NCBI GenBank assembly: GCA_021234155.1
Contig: JAJEKV010000002.1
Coordinates: forward strand, 27,335,299-27,399,298
Source of the DNA: Isoetes taiwanensis
Lineage: Eukaryota; Streptophyta; Lycopodiopsida; Isoetales; Isoetaceae
Length of the DNA stretch: 64,000 nucleotides
Reading direction: 5' to 3'
Shown: positions 10,332 to 21,754 of the stretch, one piece after another
How positions within the stretch are numbered: position 1 is the first letter of the stretch
Layout of the letters: each line of letters opens with the position of its first letter
The notes under the pieces: model-generated
Database searches by the model: none
Seen by the model: the letters and a program-made list of their open reading frames with translations, nothing else
What the model was told of the DNA's origin: nothing
Program-made: the position numbers and the translations under genes

Positions 10332-11159
10332 CAAGGCACGGCCTTTGAGGACGCCAACGACCATCTTTGGCAACTCTTTTATGCGATGCGAAGGCTCTTT
10401 AACCTTCTGATTATCAGCCCAACATGGGAATACCAAGCAGTCATTGTCCAAGCCTGGGCACGCTATAAACTTGTCCGAAAGCCAGACGAGAGTACCGCCA
10501 CGATCTCAGACTCCCTTCGCCAACCCCTAGGCTTGGTCTCTTCCACTGTGTTTTTCGTTCTTTGTACGTTCTGGTGCCGAGAGAACTTTAAAAGTTCCCA
10601 TTGTATCATACCTACTTTTGTCTCAATCCATGTATCAATCAACCCGTTGTTATAATCAGCTTGAATGAAATACAAGTATTGTCTTCTATTTGTATATACT
10701 TTTGTTCAATTAACTTAAAAAGGGATTGCACATTATTGTAAATCTGCTTATATATTCATGAATGACTCCTATAGGCGGTTATGCGTATGCCGCTTGGCAA
10801 ACACCCTCCAACGCCAAAGAGGGCTCACCCCTGAACGAGAATTGATGTTAATGAAAAGGCAACTTCGGCGAAGTTACAGGCTTATGTGTTGCATACCAAC
10901 CCACCGCCACATACTTTCGGGAGGACGGACCGGAATTACCTCCGCTGACCATTGAGTCCACTCCGCACAACAGCCCTCTCCTCCCGAGCTAGCCCCGTGC
11001 ACTGCATGCGTGGGAGGACTCATGCTAAGCGTCATCGGTTCCTCTAAGGATAGCGCCGCTTCTCACATTCAACCACTTCGGTTCTTCGGGTTCCTCGCTA
11101 TCGACAAAGGACCATTCAAGGCGTAAGGATAAGGAATACCGAAAACCGCTGATACAAAC
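10332..11159 (+). other. Frame-broken stretch between cargo ORFs and gag
   Basis: 10386-10655 is open and contains PTWEYQAVIVQAWARYKLV, then loses protein character. 10640-10760 is AT-rich. 10758-10955 is open with many arginines (ERELMLMKRQLRRSYRL). The gag-like reading begins around 11160. I see no recognised domain. Confidence 0.3.
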
Positions 11160-11950
11160 CATCACTAGTATATGGAAGAACCGGAAGTTGGCTCGGTTTG
11201 ATGGGAAATCCAGAGGAGGCTTGAATGCGAATCTTGGTTGGACGAAATGAAGGAATTGGAAAGTCCTATGGAATGACAGAGAAAGATACTGTGGAAGGTC
11301 GCCACCACATCTAACCTTACCGAGTCTGCCTCTCAGATTTGGTGGAAGGGTTACGCCGAGCTAAACACCGGATAGGAGCGGATGCAAGTTCGTGAAGTTT
11401 GCTAAGGCTTTTAAATCGCATTACGTGCCTCGCGCCCACAAATGCCAACAGATTCGCACCTTCTACGAAGTTGGAACGAAGGGCATGTCCGCGGGAGCCT
11501 ACACCGACGAAATTCATGCGTTTGAGGTTGTATGTGCCGTGAATGAATGAGAAAAGAGCGAGAGGGCTACATTGAAGGGTTGGCCCCATCTATTAAACGA
11601 ATGGTCAAGGCTATCGACCCAAAGTCGCGAGCTTAGGCGGAAGCTAAGGCATTAAGCCTTGAGGAAGATACGCCAAGGAGCGATATCCATCCGCACTGCC
11701 CTTACTCGCAGCCACGCGCCCCACACCTTTTACAAACCCCGATCGCCAAGTCCGGGGCCCTCTCAAAGACAATTCCTATGGACGCCAGAGAAGAAAGTTG
11801 CTTTTAGCACGCCGGATAAGCGTAACAATGTCGGCAAAGGAAATTCGGGGCTCTTACACCCATTCCTAAAGAGGCCGTAGAGAACACTCCGCCGGATAAG
11901 GCATGCTACCGGTGCATGAGGCCTGGACACTTCATGCGAAATTGCCCGTG
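11160..11950 (+). pseudogene. gag: Retrotransposon gag (capsid and zinc knuckle), frameshifted
   Basis: Gag forms the virus-like particle and binds the RNA. Across several frames the retrotransposon gag signature can be followed: KLARFDGKSRGG, WLDEMKELE, SQIWWKGYAEL, an F-K-SHYVPRAHK block, and a serine/proline-rich tail. It ends with a CCHC zinc knuckle of form C-x2-C-x4-H-x4-C (11904-11945, CYRCMRPGHFMRNC). At least five frame changes or stops interrupt it. The position, directly upstream of protease, is normal. Confidence 0.8.
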
Positions 11951-11978
11951 ACGTCCACGCTAGACGCCTCAACTGGCC

Positions 11979-12450
11979 ATGGCCGACCTCGATTGGGAAG
12001 ATTTGAGTCCAATCTTGCTTTCTGAAGACGAGGCTCCCGAGTACATTCATGGTGCGTCTCATATTCTTGCCGCTATAGAAACAGGCAACGCTGAAACTCA
12101 GCCCTCTGTTATTTCTACAATAGGCCAAGTAGACAGTAAGCCCTTCATAATTTTGATGGACACGGGTAGTACGCATAATTTTGCTTCTCCTAGAATGGCC
12201 TGTGCTACGCAATGGAAACATTGAGATCCCGACCTAAGCCAGTCACATTAGCTAGCGGTAAGATCAGACACACTCATGGCCGCCGTATTAACCTTAAAAT
12301 GCAGTTGCCAGGGGCACCAGTTGCCTTGGGTGCCGAGTTAATGGACATTAGCAAATATGATCTTATTGTGGGAATGGAGTTTTTAGCGTCTGCTAGGGCC
12401 CACATAGACTGTGAGAAACGGGAGGTCACCTTCAACGCCGCTAATGGAGC
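11979..12450 (+). pseudogene. pol: Retropepsin-like aspartic protease domain of pol
   Basis: ATG 11979 opens a frame with the catalytic motif LMDTGSTHNF (Asp codon 12159-12161), ending at 12224. The neighbouring frame from 12212 continues with YDLIVGMEFL, the second conserved protease block (the usual ILGMDWL). A single frameshift near 12210-12225 separates them. The protease matures the gag-pol polyprotein. Confidence 0.85.
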
Positions 12451-12639
12451 ACGTGTGACAATAAAAGGTGATTCATTACACTCCGCTATGCAATCAATGT
12501 CAATAAAGCAGCTAGGAAAAGCTATACGCAGGAATGAGCTTCTTTGCCTCATTAAACTTGCTTCCCTTGAGTCGGACTCCAAACAGCAGCAAGTAATCGA
12601 CGCTTTACCATCGGACATTGTTACCCTTCTTCGAGAATT

Positions 12640-13334
12640 TAGCGATCTTTTTCCAGATGAGATCCACAAGCTTCCTCCTTTTAGAGGGGTGGAATGTGAG
12701 ATAATTCTTGAACCAGGTACTAAGCCTACCAAAGAAAGCCCCCGTCATCAATGAGCCCTCCCGAGTTAAGCGAGAACTTAAGAAACAGCTACAAGAGTTA
12801 CTGAATTTGGGGTTTATTCGGCCTAGTGTTTCACCATTTGGCGCTCCCATTCTTTTTGTCAAGAAAAAAGATGGCTCCTTAAGGATGTGTATTGATTATA
12901 GGCAACTCAATAAGCATACCATCAAGAATCGCTATGCTTTGCCTAGGGCGATCGATCTTATGGACCGCCATGGGGAGCAAAATATTTCTCAAAGATTGAT
13001 TTATTCCCGGGTACCATCGATAAGGATTAAGGAAGAGGACATCCATAAGTCCGCTTTTAAACCCGATATGGGCATTATGAATTCAACTGTCATGCCTTTT
13101 GACCGACCAACCCCTAACGTTTATGCGGTGATGAATGACATCTTCCGCCAATACTTGGATGACTTTGTTGTCATTTTCTTTGATGACATTCTCATCTATA
13201 GTAAAACCTTGCAGCAACATGAACAACATCTTCGATTAGCTTTGCAAAAGCTAAAGCCCATCGACTCTTTGCCAAGTTCTCTAAATGCAAGTTCGCCACT
13301 CAGGGTAGACTATTTGGGGCATATTATCTCGTGA
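12640..13334 (+). pseudogene. pol: Reverse transcriptase domain of pol
   Basis: Preceded by the gypsy pre-RT linker (FSDLFPDEIHKLPPFRG), the RT shows [37 protein letters not shown] and the catalytic core [18 protein letters not shown] (about 13165-13215, in the place of the usual Y-x-DD), then VDYLGHIIS ending at TGA 13332-13334. Parts between fingers and palm are scrambled by small indels near 12970-13020 and 13090-13130. Clearly Ty3/gypsy type. Confidence 0.9.
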
Positions 13335-13389
13335 AAGGAATTGCTACAGATCCAAATAAGATAGAAGCAGTGAAAGGATTGGCCCATTC

Positions 13390-13985
13390 CAGCCAATGTT
13401 TCGAGAGGTCCGTAGTTTCTTGGGACTCATGGGATATTATCGGAAATTTGTTAAGGATTTTGCAACAATTGCCGCACCTCTTACTAATCTCACAAGACAT
13501 GAGAAAGTAAAGGATTGGATGGAACATTGGAAAACAAAAGTCCAAGTCGGCTTTTCGAAAACTCAAGGATGCTTTAACATCCGCACCAGTCCTTACCTTG
13601 CCTGATCCGGAAAAGGATAAATCGGTAGCCACCGATGCGAGTAAGATAGCTACCGGTGGTGTCTTGATGCAGGAGGGGAGAGTTGTTGCTTACGATTCAA
13701 AGAAGATGAACGATGCGTGAGCAGCGATATCCTACCCATGATCGAGTTGCTAGCGGTTGTAATGCGTCTCCGTATTTGGAGACACTACCTTCTTGGTAGA
13801 AGATTTCAGTTGGATACGGATCATCGAGTCTCCGCTATCTATCCACCCAAAATTAAATCTAAATCTCCTCGTCAAGATGGATGGAATTTCTCGAGGAATA
13901 TGACTTCGAGATTGTATACAAGCCAGGAAAGCACAATGTGGTTGCGGATGCTTTGTCACGTCATCCCTTTATAACCCGCACCCAT
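13390..13985 (+). pseudogene. pol: RNase H and connection domain of pol
   Basis: The connection segment VRSFLGLMGYYRKFVKDF lies at about 13405-13460. RNase H follows in another frame with SVATDASKIATGGVLMQ (about 13620-13670), VVAYDSKKMN, and then IELLAVVMRLRIWRHYLLG and DTDHR (about 13740-13830). The end of the domain, with a VVADALSRH-like block near 13940-13965, is in yet another frame. RNase H removes the RNA template during cDNA synthesis. Confidence 0.85.
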
Positions 13986-14119
13986 TGTAATGCCATTTCC
14001 ACACTCACCAGTGAGTTTGGGAAGCGATAGAAACAGACCTTGGCCCGCAGATCCCTAATTCTCGTAATATTTGGGAAAGTTTGGGTAAGGAAGCCCAGAC
14101 TTGATAGAGAACGTGAAGC

Positions 14120-14866
14120 ATTCCGTTCATATAAGAAGGAGGGCAATTTATTATATTACAAAGATAAGTTGTGTGTTCCAAATGACTTGAGGGGGTGCGA
14201 AAGTTGATTCTCCATGACACACACAAACAGCCCTATAGCAGACATGCGGGTTTTATGAAAACTTACTTTAAGATCCGCTCCAGCTATTTTTGGCCTTCCA
14301 TGAAGAAGGATATTGCTAAGTACATCAAATGATGTCGGTTTGTCGACAAAACCAAGGCGAGCAATTAAGAGTTCCCCGGGAGTTGCAACCTTTGGATGTG
14401 CCCAACGCCAAGTGGGAAGTCATAACCATGGATTTCATTGTGGGGCTTCCAATGCACTCTCCGTGGGTATGATGCCTTATTGGTCGTGGTCGACAAATTA
14501 TCAAAGATGGCTCACTTCCTGCCATGTCGCGACCAATCACACCGCGCCGACACCGCCTTGCTCTTTGCAAAGGAAATTTTCAGGTTGCACGGGATGCCAA
14601 GAGTAATTGTATCGGATAGGGATCCTAAGTTTGTCAGTGCATTCTGGAAGGATTTCTTCGCCACCATCCAGACCAAGCTTGCCATGAGTACAGCCTACCA
14701 TCCTCAGACAGATGGTCAAACAGAACGTGTCAATCGTATTATCGAAGATATGCTAAGAAGCTATGTATGGAGTAAACAAATACAATGGGCGGATTATATT
14801 TACTTGGTGGAATTTGCCTACAACAATTTTAAAGCGGGGAGTCTTCTAGAATGTCTCCTTTCATGA
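14120..14866 (+). pseudogene. pol: Integrase (zinc-binding and DDE core)
   Basis: The HHCC region begins around 14140 (YYKDKLCVPNDL) and reads HAGFMKTYFKIR and YFWPSMKKDIAKYIK before a TGA directly in the C-x2-C part (about 14331). The catalytic core has MDFIVGLP (first Asp, about 14430), then VVVDKLSKMAHFLPC, VSDRDPKFVSAFWKDFF (second Asp, about 14618) and HPQTDGQTERVNRIIEDM (Glu, about 14720), so all three catalytic acids are present. The frame is open from 14438 to 14866. Integrase inserts the cDNA and made the 5-bp GGAGG duplication. Confidence 0.92.
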
Positions 14867-15079
14867 TAAATTATGGCTATCAATGTCTTACTCCAGACAC
14901 ATGGCATAATCCTGTTTCTAAAGTGGAGGTCTCTCAACAACTCCTTCTAGAAATGCAGGCCTTGGTGGAGGAAGTTCGGGGTTACTTATTGGCCGCGACG
15001 TAGTCGCCGAAGAGTCTAGCGGATAAGCACCCAACCCCCACGAATCTTCCGTGGGCTTAATCGGTTTGGCTTAAAATCA

Positions 15080-15532
15080 AAGTAAAACAAGCCAAGCTTA
15101 AAATTGGTAACTGTAAGAAGTTGGCACCCAGATGGGCTGGGCCATTCAGGATTACTGAACGTGTGGGAGAACAAGCATATCGCTTGGACTTGCCACCCCG
15201 CTTGAAGATCCACAAGGTCTTTCACGTGAGTCTTCTGGCAAGCAACACACCCCGATCCGTGAGGAGGTTTTGGATACCCCTACCCTCCTAGAAATGACCA
15301 AGAGCACCTGAAATAGTGCCCAAGCTCTTCTTGATCGAGCTTACAAAACACTACCGGAAGGACTCAAATGTTGCAATACTTGGTCAAGTGGAAGCACTTA
15401 CCAGTTGAAGATGCTACCTGGGTGATGAAGATAGACCTTGAGAAGCATTATCCGGACTTCATGCGAGAATCTCAAGGCCGCACCATCAACGATGCTATCA
15501 ACCCCGCTCCCGGCGGTAAGCTTGAAGGCTAG
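15080..15532 (+). pseudogene. pol: Integrase C-terminus: GPY/F segment and chromodomain
   Basis: From about 15100 the reading LAPRWAGPFRITERVG then LPPRLKIHKVFHVSLL gives the GPY/F module of chromoviral integrases. After frame changes a chromodomain follows: LLDRAYKTLPEG (about 15332), LQYLVKWKHLPVEDATWV (15370-15425) and LEKHYPDFM, ending at TAG 15530-15532. Chromodomains of this class bind histone H3 marks or chromatin and steer integration. Having it in the same element as an H3-like protein is notable. Confidence 0.88.
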
Positions 15533-16043
15533 TGTATTGTTGATGTTGACATGACCGCGAATTGCTAGGAAGGCATCTAGTAAATAGACTGCGTTCGTTT
15601 TGGCTATAAGAGGAATTGCAAGCCGTACACATGATAGATTCCCTTCTAGATATTTTTTTCCTTTTATTTCTAGGGGGTGGTCCCTGCAACCACAACTTAA
15701 TCATACTATTAACCTACGGGTATATGGTTCTGTGCAGGCCAATGAACAAGTCGTCACCTGCCTTGTATAGAGGGTTGCTGATGACCCAACGTGTCCCGTA
15801 TTGGTTTTGTCTACATATATGAATTTTGTTCTCAGAATGTTAAAATCGGACTCCGGTCCTAAACTCCTTAAATCATACGTTTGTATCGAGCACCCTGGTG
15901 CTTGTACTTTGATATTTTAACTTCAATGTATTACTGTCCAAATTACTATAATCCTAACGTATTAATGTTATATTCTTAACTTCAGTGCTTTACGTATATC
16001 TATTCAATTAGCTAACCCTAATGCTGAGGACAGCATTATTTTT
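15533..16043 (+). other. 3' untranslated region of the retrotransposon
   Basis: Sequence between the end of pol and the purine tract. No coding signal beyond short chance frames. The stretch from 15840 on is AT-rich. Confidence 0.7.
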
Positions 16044-16056
16044 AAGGAGGGGAGAA
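16044..16056 (+). promoter_or_regulatory. Polypurine tract
   Basis: AAGGAGGGGAGAA lies immediately before the TGTGACG start of the 3' LTR. It is the expected primer for plus-strand DNA synthesis. Confidence 0.92.
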
Positions 16057-17674
16057 TGTGACGTTCCACGTATTTATACGGTCTACTATATGGGACACGT
16101 ACAAATACAAGCACGTCACTCCCTCAAGGTACGCTACCATGGGGGTATGGGAACTTAATTACAACCTAGGGGGTTACCTTACAAAGGATTAAATTAGCTA
16201 TGCTAATTTAACACATTATTAATAATAACCTATAACCTAGGAAATTGGGATAATTACCAATTGGGAAGGCGCCACCTGCCCCAATCGATTGGGCAGCATG
16301 GGGGTTGCCAAGTTTGGATGCCAACTTGACCCCTATCCCTGGGATTGACTCCTGAAGATCGACCAAGGAAGGCCAGGAGCTGAGCGCCATCAACCACCTG
16401 CAGAGAACCGCCATACCCCGATCCCCCTGTGAAGCCACAACCCGAATCTTCAACCGCCAGAGATGGAGGCGCCCATGGGAATGAGTCCAGCCGTAATTCA
16501 GGTAGGTGGCTATGTGAATTCTAGTTAACACTTGGTTGTGTCTGTCCTTCTCTGTTCTCTTTGTAATTCAATCATAGAAACTAACCCTTGATTGTACAAA
16601 CAAGTTCTCTTTATATTCAATTCTGGTTCTTACTCTGAAAGGATGGATTGTTAGTTCTTTGTTTGATCGACGACTCAAACGGGGGATTACGGTGGGGTAG
16701 AGGCCTCGAACCGGTAATCTGGTAGTATGCTCCTAGATAGCGCCTGTAAAGTCCCATTAAATGCGGCTCATGCACAAGAACCCACCGGGTCCTAGATGCT
16801 ATGGTCCGGCTTAGCACCGCACAAGGAACACGCAGTGGTGACATGAGGGGTGGGGTCTTGCATGAGCATACAAGGCTCCCGAGACTCCTACAAAGGGGGC
16901 TAGGCGATAGCCTGGTCACGTAGGGGCGGGTATGGGTCCGACACTCCACGGGTGGGAAGGTGTGATCCGTATGGAGCACCTTGCACTTTGAGTAGATTTA
17001 GGGTGAGTAAGTCGGGTACGGGATGCGGGGTCGCTGATGCGGCACGTATTCTCTAGCTCACCCATGGAACCACCGTGGATTCTCGGAAGGGGACGCTTCC
17101 CCCTCGCCTCATCATCGGACGGCGTCATGAACCCGAGTAGGCTCGAGGGTGATGCCCCGAAGTCAAGTCTCCCAAGGCTATAAGCGAAGCCATAGCATGA
17201 ATTGACCCATCCGCAAAGTGTGCACGGGGAGGGGCGGATGGAGTGGACAACCCTAGCCAATGTTCTATGCCGCCTAACGCCATGCCAAGACTCGGTCTGC
17301 TGATCTCTTGAGGCCCAGTAAGCGGTCGATCCCCACGGGAGTCCGAGCCGGGTAGAACCCGGGGTTTGGGGTGTTTTCTTAGGATTAGATGCATATTCTA
17401 TGCCGTTGGTATATTGGATGGATGCGCCACCCTTCGTGGTGGTTATTCATGTATATTCGTGCTGTGTGCTAACCCTTGTATTCATGCTTCCGCGACGTAG
17501 GAGTCCCATTGAAGGCGTGGGCCGAATGACCCCTTCGTGTCCTTCTTCGGGCCTCATTTCATCGATGGCCCGAACCAGACGGAGGGCCCTGCTCATGGTG
17601 AGATGATCGCCATGGGAGGGGAAAGTCCCCGTATGTATACGTCCGAGGGTCGTATATATACTGGGAGCGTCACA
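16057..17674 (+). repeat. 3' long terminal repeat
   Basis: 1618 bp, starting TGTGACGTTCC and ending GAGCGTCACA, followed by the second GGAGG. It aligns with the 5' LTR over its whole length. Differences are clustered in GC-rich words, while AT-rich parts are identical. Confidence 0.95.
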
Positions 17675-17679
17675 GGAGG
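17675..17679. other. Target-site duplication GGAGG, right copy
   Basis: Matches 4669-4673 exactly and closes the element. Confidence 0.9.
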
Positions 17680-18417
17680 GGTGTTAAGATCTATATGTTG
17701 ATGTGTATGGTGACGTCATACTGCTGACCTGACACATTGCATGCCTGTTGCTGACACGGCTTTCATTTATAAGTCATGTAGTCATATACCATTAGTTTGA
17801 GTTCTCTTAGCTAGCTGGAGCATGAGTCTTAGCGCTTCTATTCTGCATTGTATCTTGCTTCTATTCCGCATTGTATCTTTCTTCCATTACCGTTGATCTA
17901 TCTAAAGCTTACACTTTCTTTCTTTGTCTTATATAAATTCCACTAGGGTATGAAATTAAGAACGAGTTGCCCAGGCTTTTTATTAGTTGGTGATGAGAAT
18001 AGAGATGCTGATGATAAAAAGCTCCTCTTTTGCTTCCCTGAGGTAATGACATTTATTTGTGCTTTCAAGGCCGTTTTTCTTACAGTGCTGAATGGGTTCC
18101 TGTTGTTTGTGCATGAGACTACCTTGGAAGGCAATTCAACCCTCTTATGGCCATTGTGGCTTCATGCAAGGCATGCTGGAAACTTTTTCCTTAATGCTGT
18201 TCTTTTTTCCTTAATGCTGGGAACCTGTAAATGCTGGAAACTTGTGGATTTGAGTAGAGTAACTTTTGGGCCTCTGAGAACTTGTGCATTTGAGTAGGGT
18301 AACTTCTAGGCCCTTGGATCATTTTGGGAATTGTAGAGTAACTTCTGGCCCGCATATGTCCTAAGGGATGTTTGACACTATGGCATGATGTTAAAACTAC
18401 TAAGAAACAAACATATA
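17680..18417. other. Anonymous AT-rich flank
   Basis: A frame at 17950-18297 is open for 115 codons but has no recognised domain and contains direct repeats (TTCCTTAATGCTG twice near 18190-18220). I see no convincing gene. Confidence 0.4.
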
Positions 18418-19435
18418 TCTTCAAATAAAGACTGCTCGTACCTTAAGAAAAAAAGGCAAAAGGCCTTTTTTGATGGGTTATTTTTCCTAGGATCATGCCA
18501 AAATAATTAGTTTATGCCTCCATCTATATAATGTGGTTCCAGCCGAAACATAGGTGCCTAGCATTGGTAATATTGTGCATCGAGGTTGATGCCAAAATAA
18601 TTAGCGTGTGCCCCCATCTATCAAATGTCGTTCCAACACAAACCATAGGTGCCTAGCATAATTGTGGAAATTATGGTGCCTATGTTACACTTGGGAGTTA
18701 AAAATGTACCATTAAAGGGGCAACTGCATATAACACTTCGTAAATGCTAAGTGAGAAAAATATGATGCTAAATTCTAGCATCCTTGCATAACTAAGCTAA
18801 ATGCCTTTTTGGTATGGAATCAATCACTCTAATCAACCACTAAGGAAATATGTGAAAATATTTAAAGCACCACAATTAGCACACAAATTTGAATGCTGGG
18901 ATTTTCAAATGACATATGGTCTTCAAATAAAGACCATACATTAAGATGAAAGACAAAAGGCCTTTTCTATGGGTTGCTTTTTCTAGGATCTTGCCGAAAT
19001 AATTAGTTTATGCCCCCATCTATATAATGTGGTTCCAACCAAAACATAGATGCCTAGCATTGGTAATCTTGTGCCCCATCTATCGAAAAATAATTAGCTT
19101 GTGCCCCCATCTATCGAATGTAGTTCCAACACAGACCATAGGTGCCTAGCATAAATGTGGATGTTGCAGTGCATATGTTACATTTAGGAGTTAAAAATTC
19201 ACCATTAAAGCGGCAACTTGGGAGTTAAAAATTTACCATTAAAGGGGCAATTATGCATAATAATACTTAAAATGCTAAGATAAAAAAATCTGATGCTAAA
19301 TTCTAGCAGCCTTGCAAAACTAATTCTGGTATGGAATCAACAACTATAATCAACCACTTAGGAAATATGTTAAAATATGAAAAGTACCACAATTAGCACA
19401 CAAATTTGAATGTTGGGATTTTCAAATGCACACAT
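18418..19435. repeat. About 500-bp tandem duplication
   Basis: Two diverged copies, about 18418-18918 and 18919-19435, each starting TCTTCAAATAAAGAC and running through AAAAGGCC and CATAGGTGCCTAGCAT motifs. Each copy holds an internal duplication of a 90-110-bp block around AAATAATTAG and CCCCATCTAT. Non-coding. Confidence 0.85.
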
Positions 19436-19694
19436 ATTTGGCTCCACTGATATTTGTGAACAATCTATCACAATGTATGTTTACGGTTAACCTTAATGCC
19501 TCCTTCCCCTGATATAATAATTAGGATTTTGAAGCTAGGCACTGGATCAATATTCCTATTGCATTTCACTCAAATGTACAGTATTCTAGGCTATACAAAT
19601 TTCCATACGCATGCATCTCATATCCACATGTAACTTGTACCTGCTGTTCAGACCAACCAGAATAAGTCCATTGTATAATTTTTAAGATACATAT

Positions 19695-19974
19695 GAATAT
19701 TGAAAACACTACCTGTGGATAACACTGTATAACCAAAAGTCATTTGCTATTCTTTGAATCACATCTTAGAAGCTATATTTATGCAGTAATACATTTCTTC
19801 TGGAATAGAGCCATTCAGCATGTTCTCAAAGCTTGAATATTGAAAACACTACCTGTGGATAACACTGTATAACCAAAAGTCATTTGCTATTCTTTGAATC
19901 ACATCTTAGAAGCTATATTTATGCAGTAATACATTTCTTCCGAATAGAGCCATTCAAAGATGTTCTCAAAGCTT
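19695..19974. repeat. 140-bp direct tandem duplication
   Basis: GAATATTGAAAACACTACC starts at 19695 and again at 19835. The two 140-bp copies are almost identical (a few differences near the ends), so the duplication is recent. Confidence 0.9.
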
Positions 19975-21499
19975 TGAAGGATTGGAAAAGCATGCCCAAA
20001 CAGGTCCATAAGCAATTTTGAGTTAAATACAGGAATGAATCAATTTGAGCATGGGAGATTCATATTCAAGGTAAATCCATTTGAATCGATGTCAGTAGAT
20101 AAAAGAATTATAGATGCTTCAAGCATATGTGCTTACACACTATGACATCAAAAAAGATAGATGGGTGGGCATTTTATGTTGATAATCTAGAAAGTGCTAA
20201 ACAAATGCTATAAATGCAGAACTGCTAATGCCTCTCAACAAAGTTGATTTTCTGCAGGCAGGTGCAACTCTTATATAGTGAAACTCAAAGTAGACGTGGA
20301 ATGAGTAGAAACTTGAGAAGGAATGCAATACCTGTTAACTCTGGAGGCCATGAGGTCAGAAAATACTCTAAAGGCAAGTTCATGTCCTGCTGTCTCACAG
20401 CATGGGACTCAAGAGGTATGAACCTATTATGCAATCCACCCACCAGCAGTTTGATTCAACCTGAGAAAGCAGAGTTAGTGCAGGCTCTACATAGAAGGAT
20501 GAAGAAAATTAACTAAGGCTTTTCCTCACCTGTAAACAGATAAAAGCTTCACTTCGACTGTGTCAATTAAACTTTGTAGTTTATTATCTTGGGCGTACAT
20601 CATTATAATGTGAACATGATTTATAGAAGGGCATTAATCAGACATAAAATCGTACACTTGTCTACGTCTCTTCCAACTGTAGCAGTGGAGTTGCAGTAGC
20701 AAGGACAAAAGATGTACCAAACTTTTGTGCCAGGCTTGATGATAAGTTGCCATGTAATCCATGCACATTGTTTATTTTACTCTGTGCATGGAGCATTCCC
20801 CTTATGCCATGACCATAATTTGCTAGTTTGTGCTTGCAGTAAAGCAGGGTGTGCGGGTTTAGCTCAGAGAGAAATAAGCTTCTTCCTGCATCTTCCTGCA
20901 TTCCATAACCAAAATGCAGCAAAGCTTTACATGGTAATTTGTGTCATTTTCTTCAAAGCTATTACAGACTTGTCCATAGTCAATATTGAAGACTCTCTTT
21001 CCACTAACCATGGCAGCAAATGCAGAAGCTCACAAAGAGTATGAAAACCGTGACCGAAATGGGGTCTGGAGCTCGTCATCCAGCCAGCTATGCCGCTCAG
21101 AGGTAAGGACATAATACAAAGTTAAAGCAATCATTGTTCTGCTTCAAAACAAATCTGCTTTAGATGGTTCTGGGTATCGAATCCTTACCAGGTAAGGCCT
21201 CCAGTCTGCTTCAAAAAAATGAATCATCCAAAAGGAAGAAAATACGGAAGTCAGGAGTCAGGACCGCTACTATTGCAATAAAAAACCAAATCAACACTTA
21301 ACTCTTGAAAGGCATGAGCTCGGACCATGTATCAGGACGAAAGATGCATTTGAATACTAAAAAACACACCTGAAACATGGAGAAAAGCCTAACGTCCTCT
21401 GCATGGCTCATTGCAGGCCTGATATGGTTGGGTAAGGCCAAGCCGAAATGGAAGATGCAAGCTGAGCTTCTTTGTGGCTAGAAACGACCTAAAATAACT
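19975..21499. other. Anonymous sequence
   Basis: Open frames of 60-110 codons occur on both strands (for example 20244-20516 and 20712-21044) but none shows a recognisable domain. No repeat with another part of the window was seen. Confidence 0.4.
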
Positions 21500-21754
21500 T
21501 GGCTTTTGGCGAACTCAGATCAAAGAGGGCCGTTTTGCATAGATTCTACCTTATCTCTATTTTGAAGCAGTTCCGGACATTCACCGCGATGGTAAGACCC
21601 AAGAATCCAAGAATCCAAGATGCTACCGAAGATGCTGCCGAAGATAGTTTCAATGTTCAAGGGGCAATCTTGACCGTTAAACAGAGAGAGCGAATCTCAG
21701 CCGTCCGATCTAGGGCTGGGTCCAACACTTACACAATAACATTATAATATAAGA
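21500..21754 (-). mobile_element. Helitron 5' terminus, minus strand
   Basis: On the minus strand the sequence from 21754 begins TCTTATATTATAATGTTATT and continues GTGTAAGTGTTGGACCCAGC and CCTAGATC. This matches the first 60-70 bp of the complete Helitron at 47933, which shares TCTTATATTATAA and the same following words. The base outside is T at 21755, as expected for insertion between A and T. The other end was not found, so the left boundary given is arbitrary and the element may be truncated. Confidence 0.7.

Larger units (their letters stand above)
4674..17674 (+). mobile_element. Complete Ty3/gypsy chromovirus with histone-H3 cargo
   Basis: A 13,001-bp LTR retrotransposon. LTRs start TGTGACG and end in CA (5' 4674-6282, 3' 16057-17674) and are bordered by a 5-bp target duplication GGAGG (4669-4673 and 17675-17679). 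A PBS complementary to initiator tRNA-Met lies 2 nt after the 5' LTR and a purine tract lies immediately before the 3' LTR. Order inside: short ORF, extra region with the H3-fusion ORF and other unrecognised frames (about 6.5-11 kb), gag with CCHC knuckle, protease, RT, RNase H, integrase, GPY/F segment and chromodomain. RT before integrase and the chromodomain place it among chromoviruses. Pol carries many frameshifts, so this copy as read is not functional. The extra 4.5 kb upstream of gag is unusual for the group. Confidence 0.96.

Noticed and set aside
21165-21205. tRNA-like word (GGTTCTGGGTATCGAATCC)
   Set aside because: No acceptor, D-arm or anticodon arm can be folded around it, so it is not a tRNA or a clear SINE box B.
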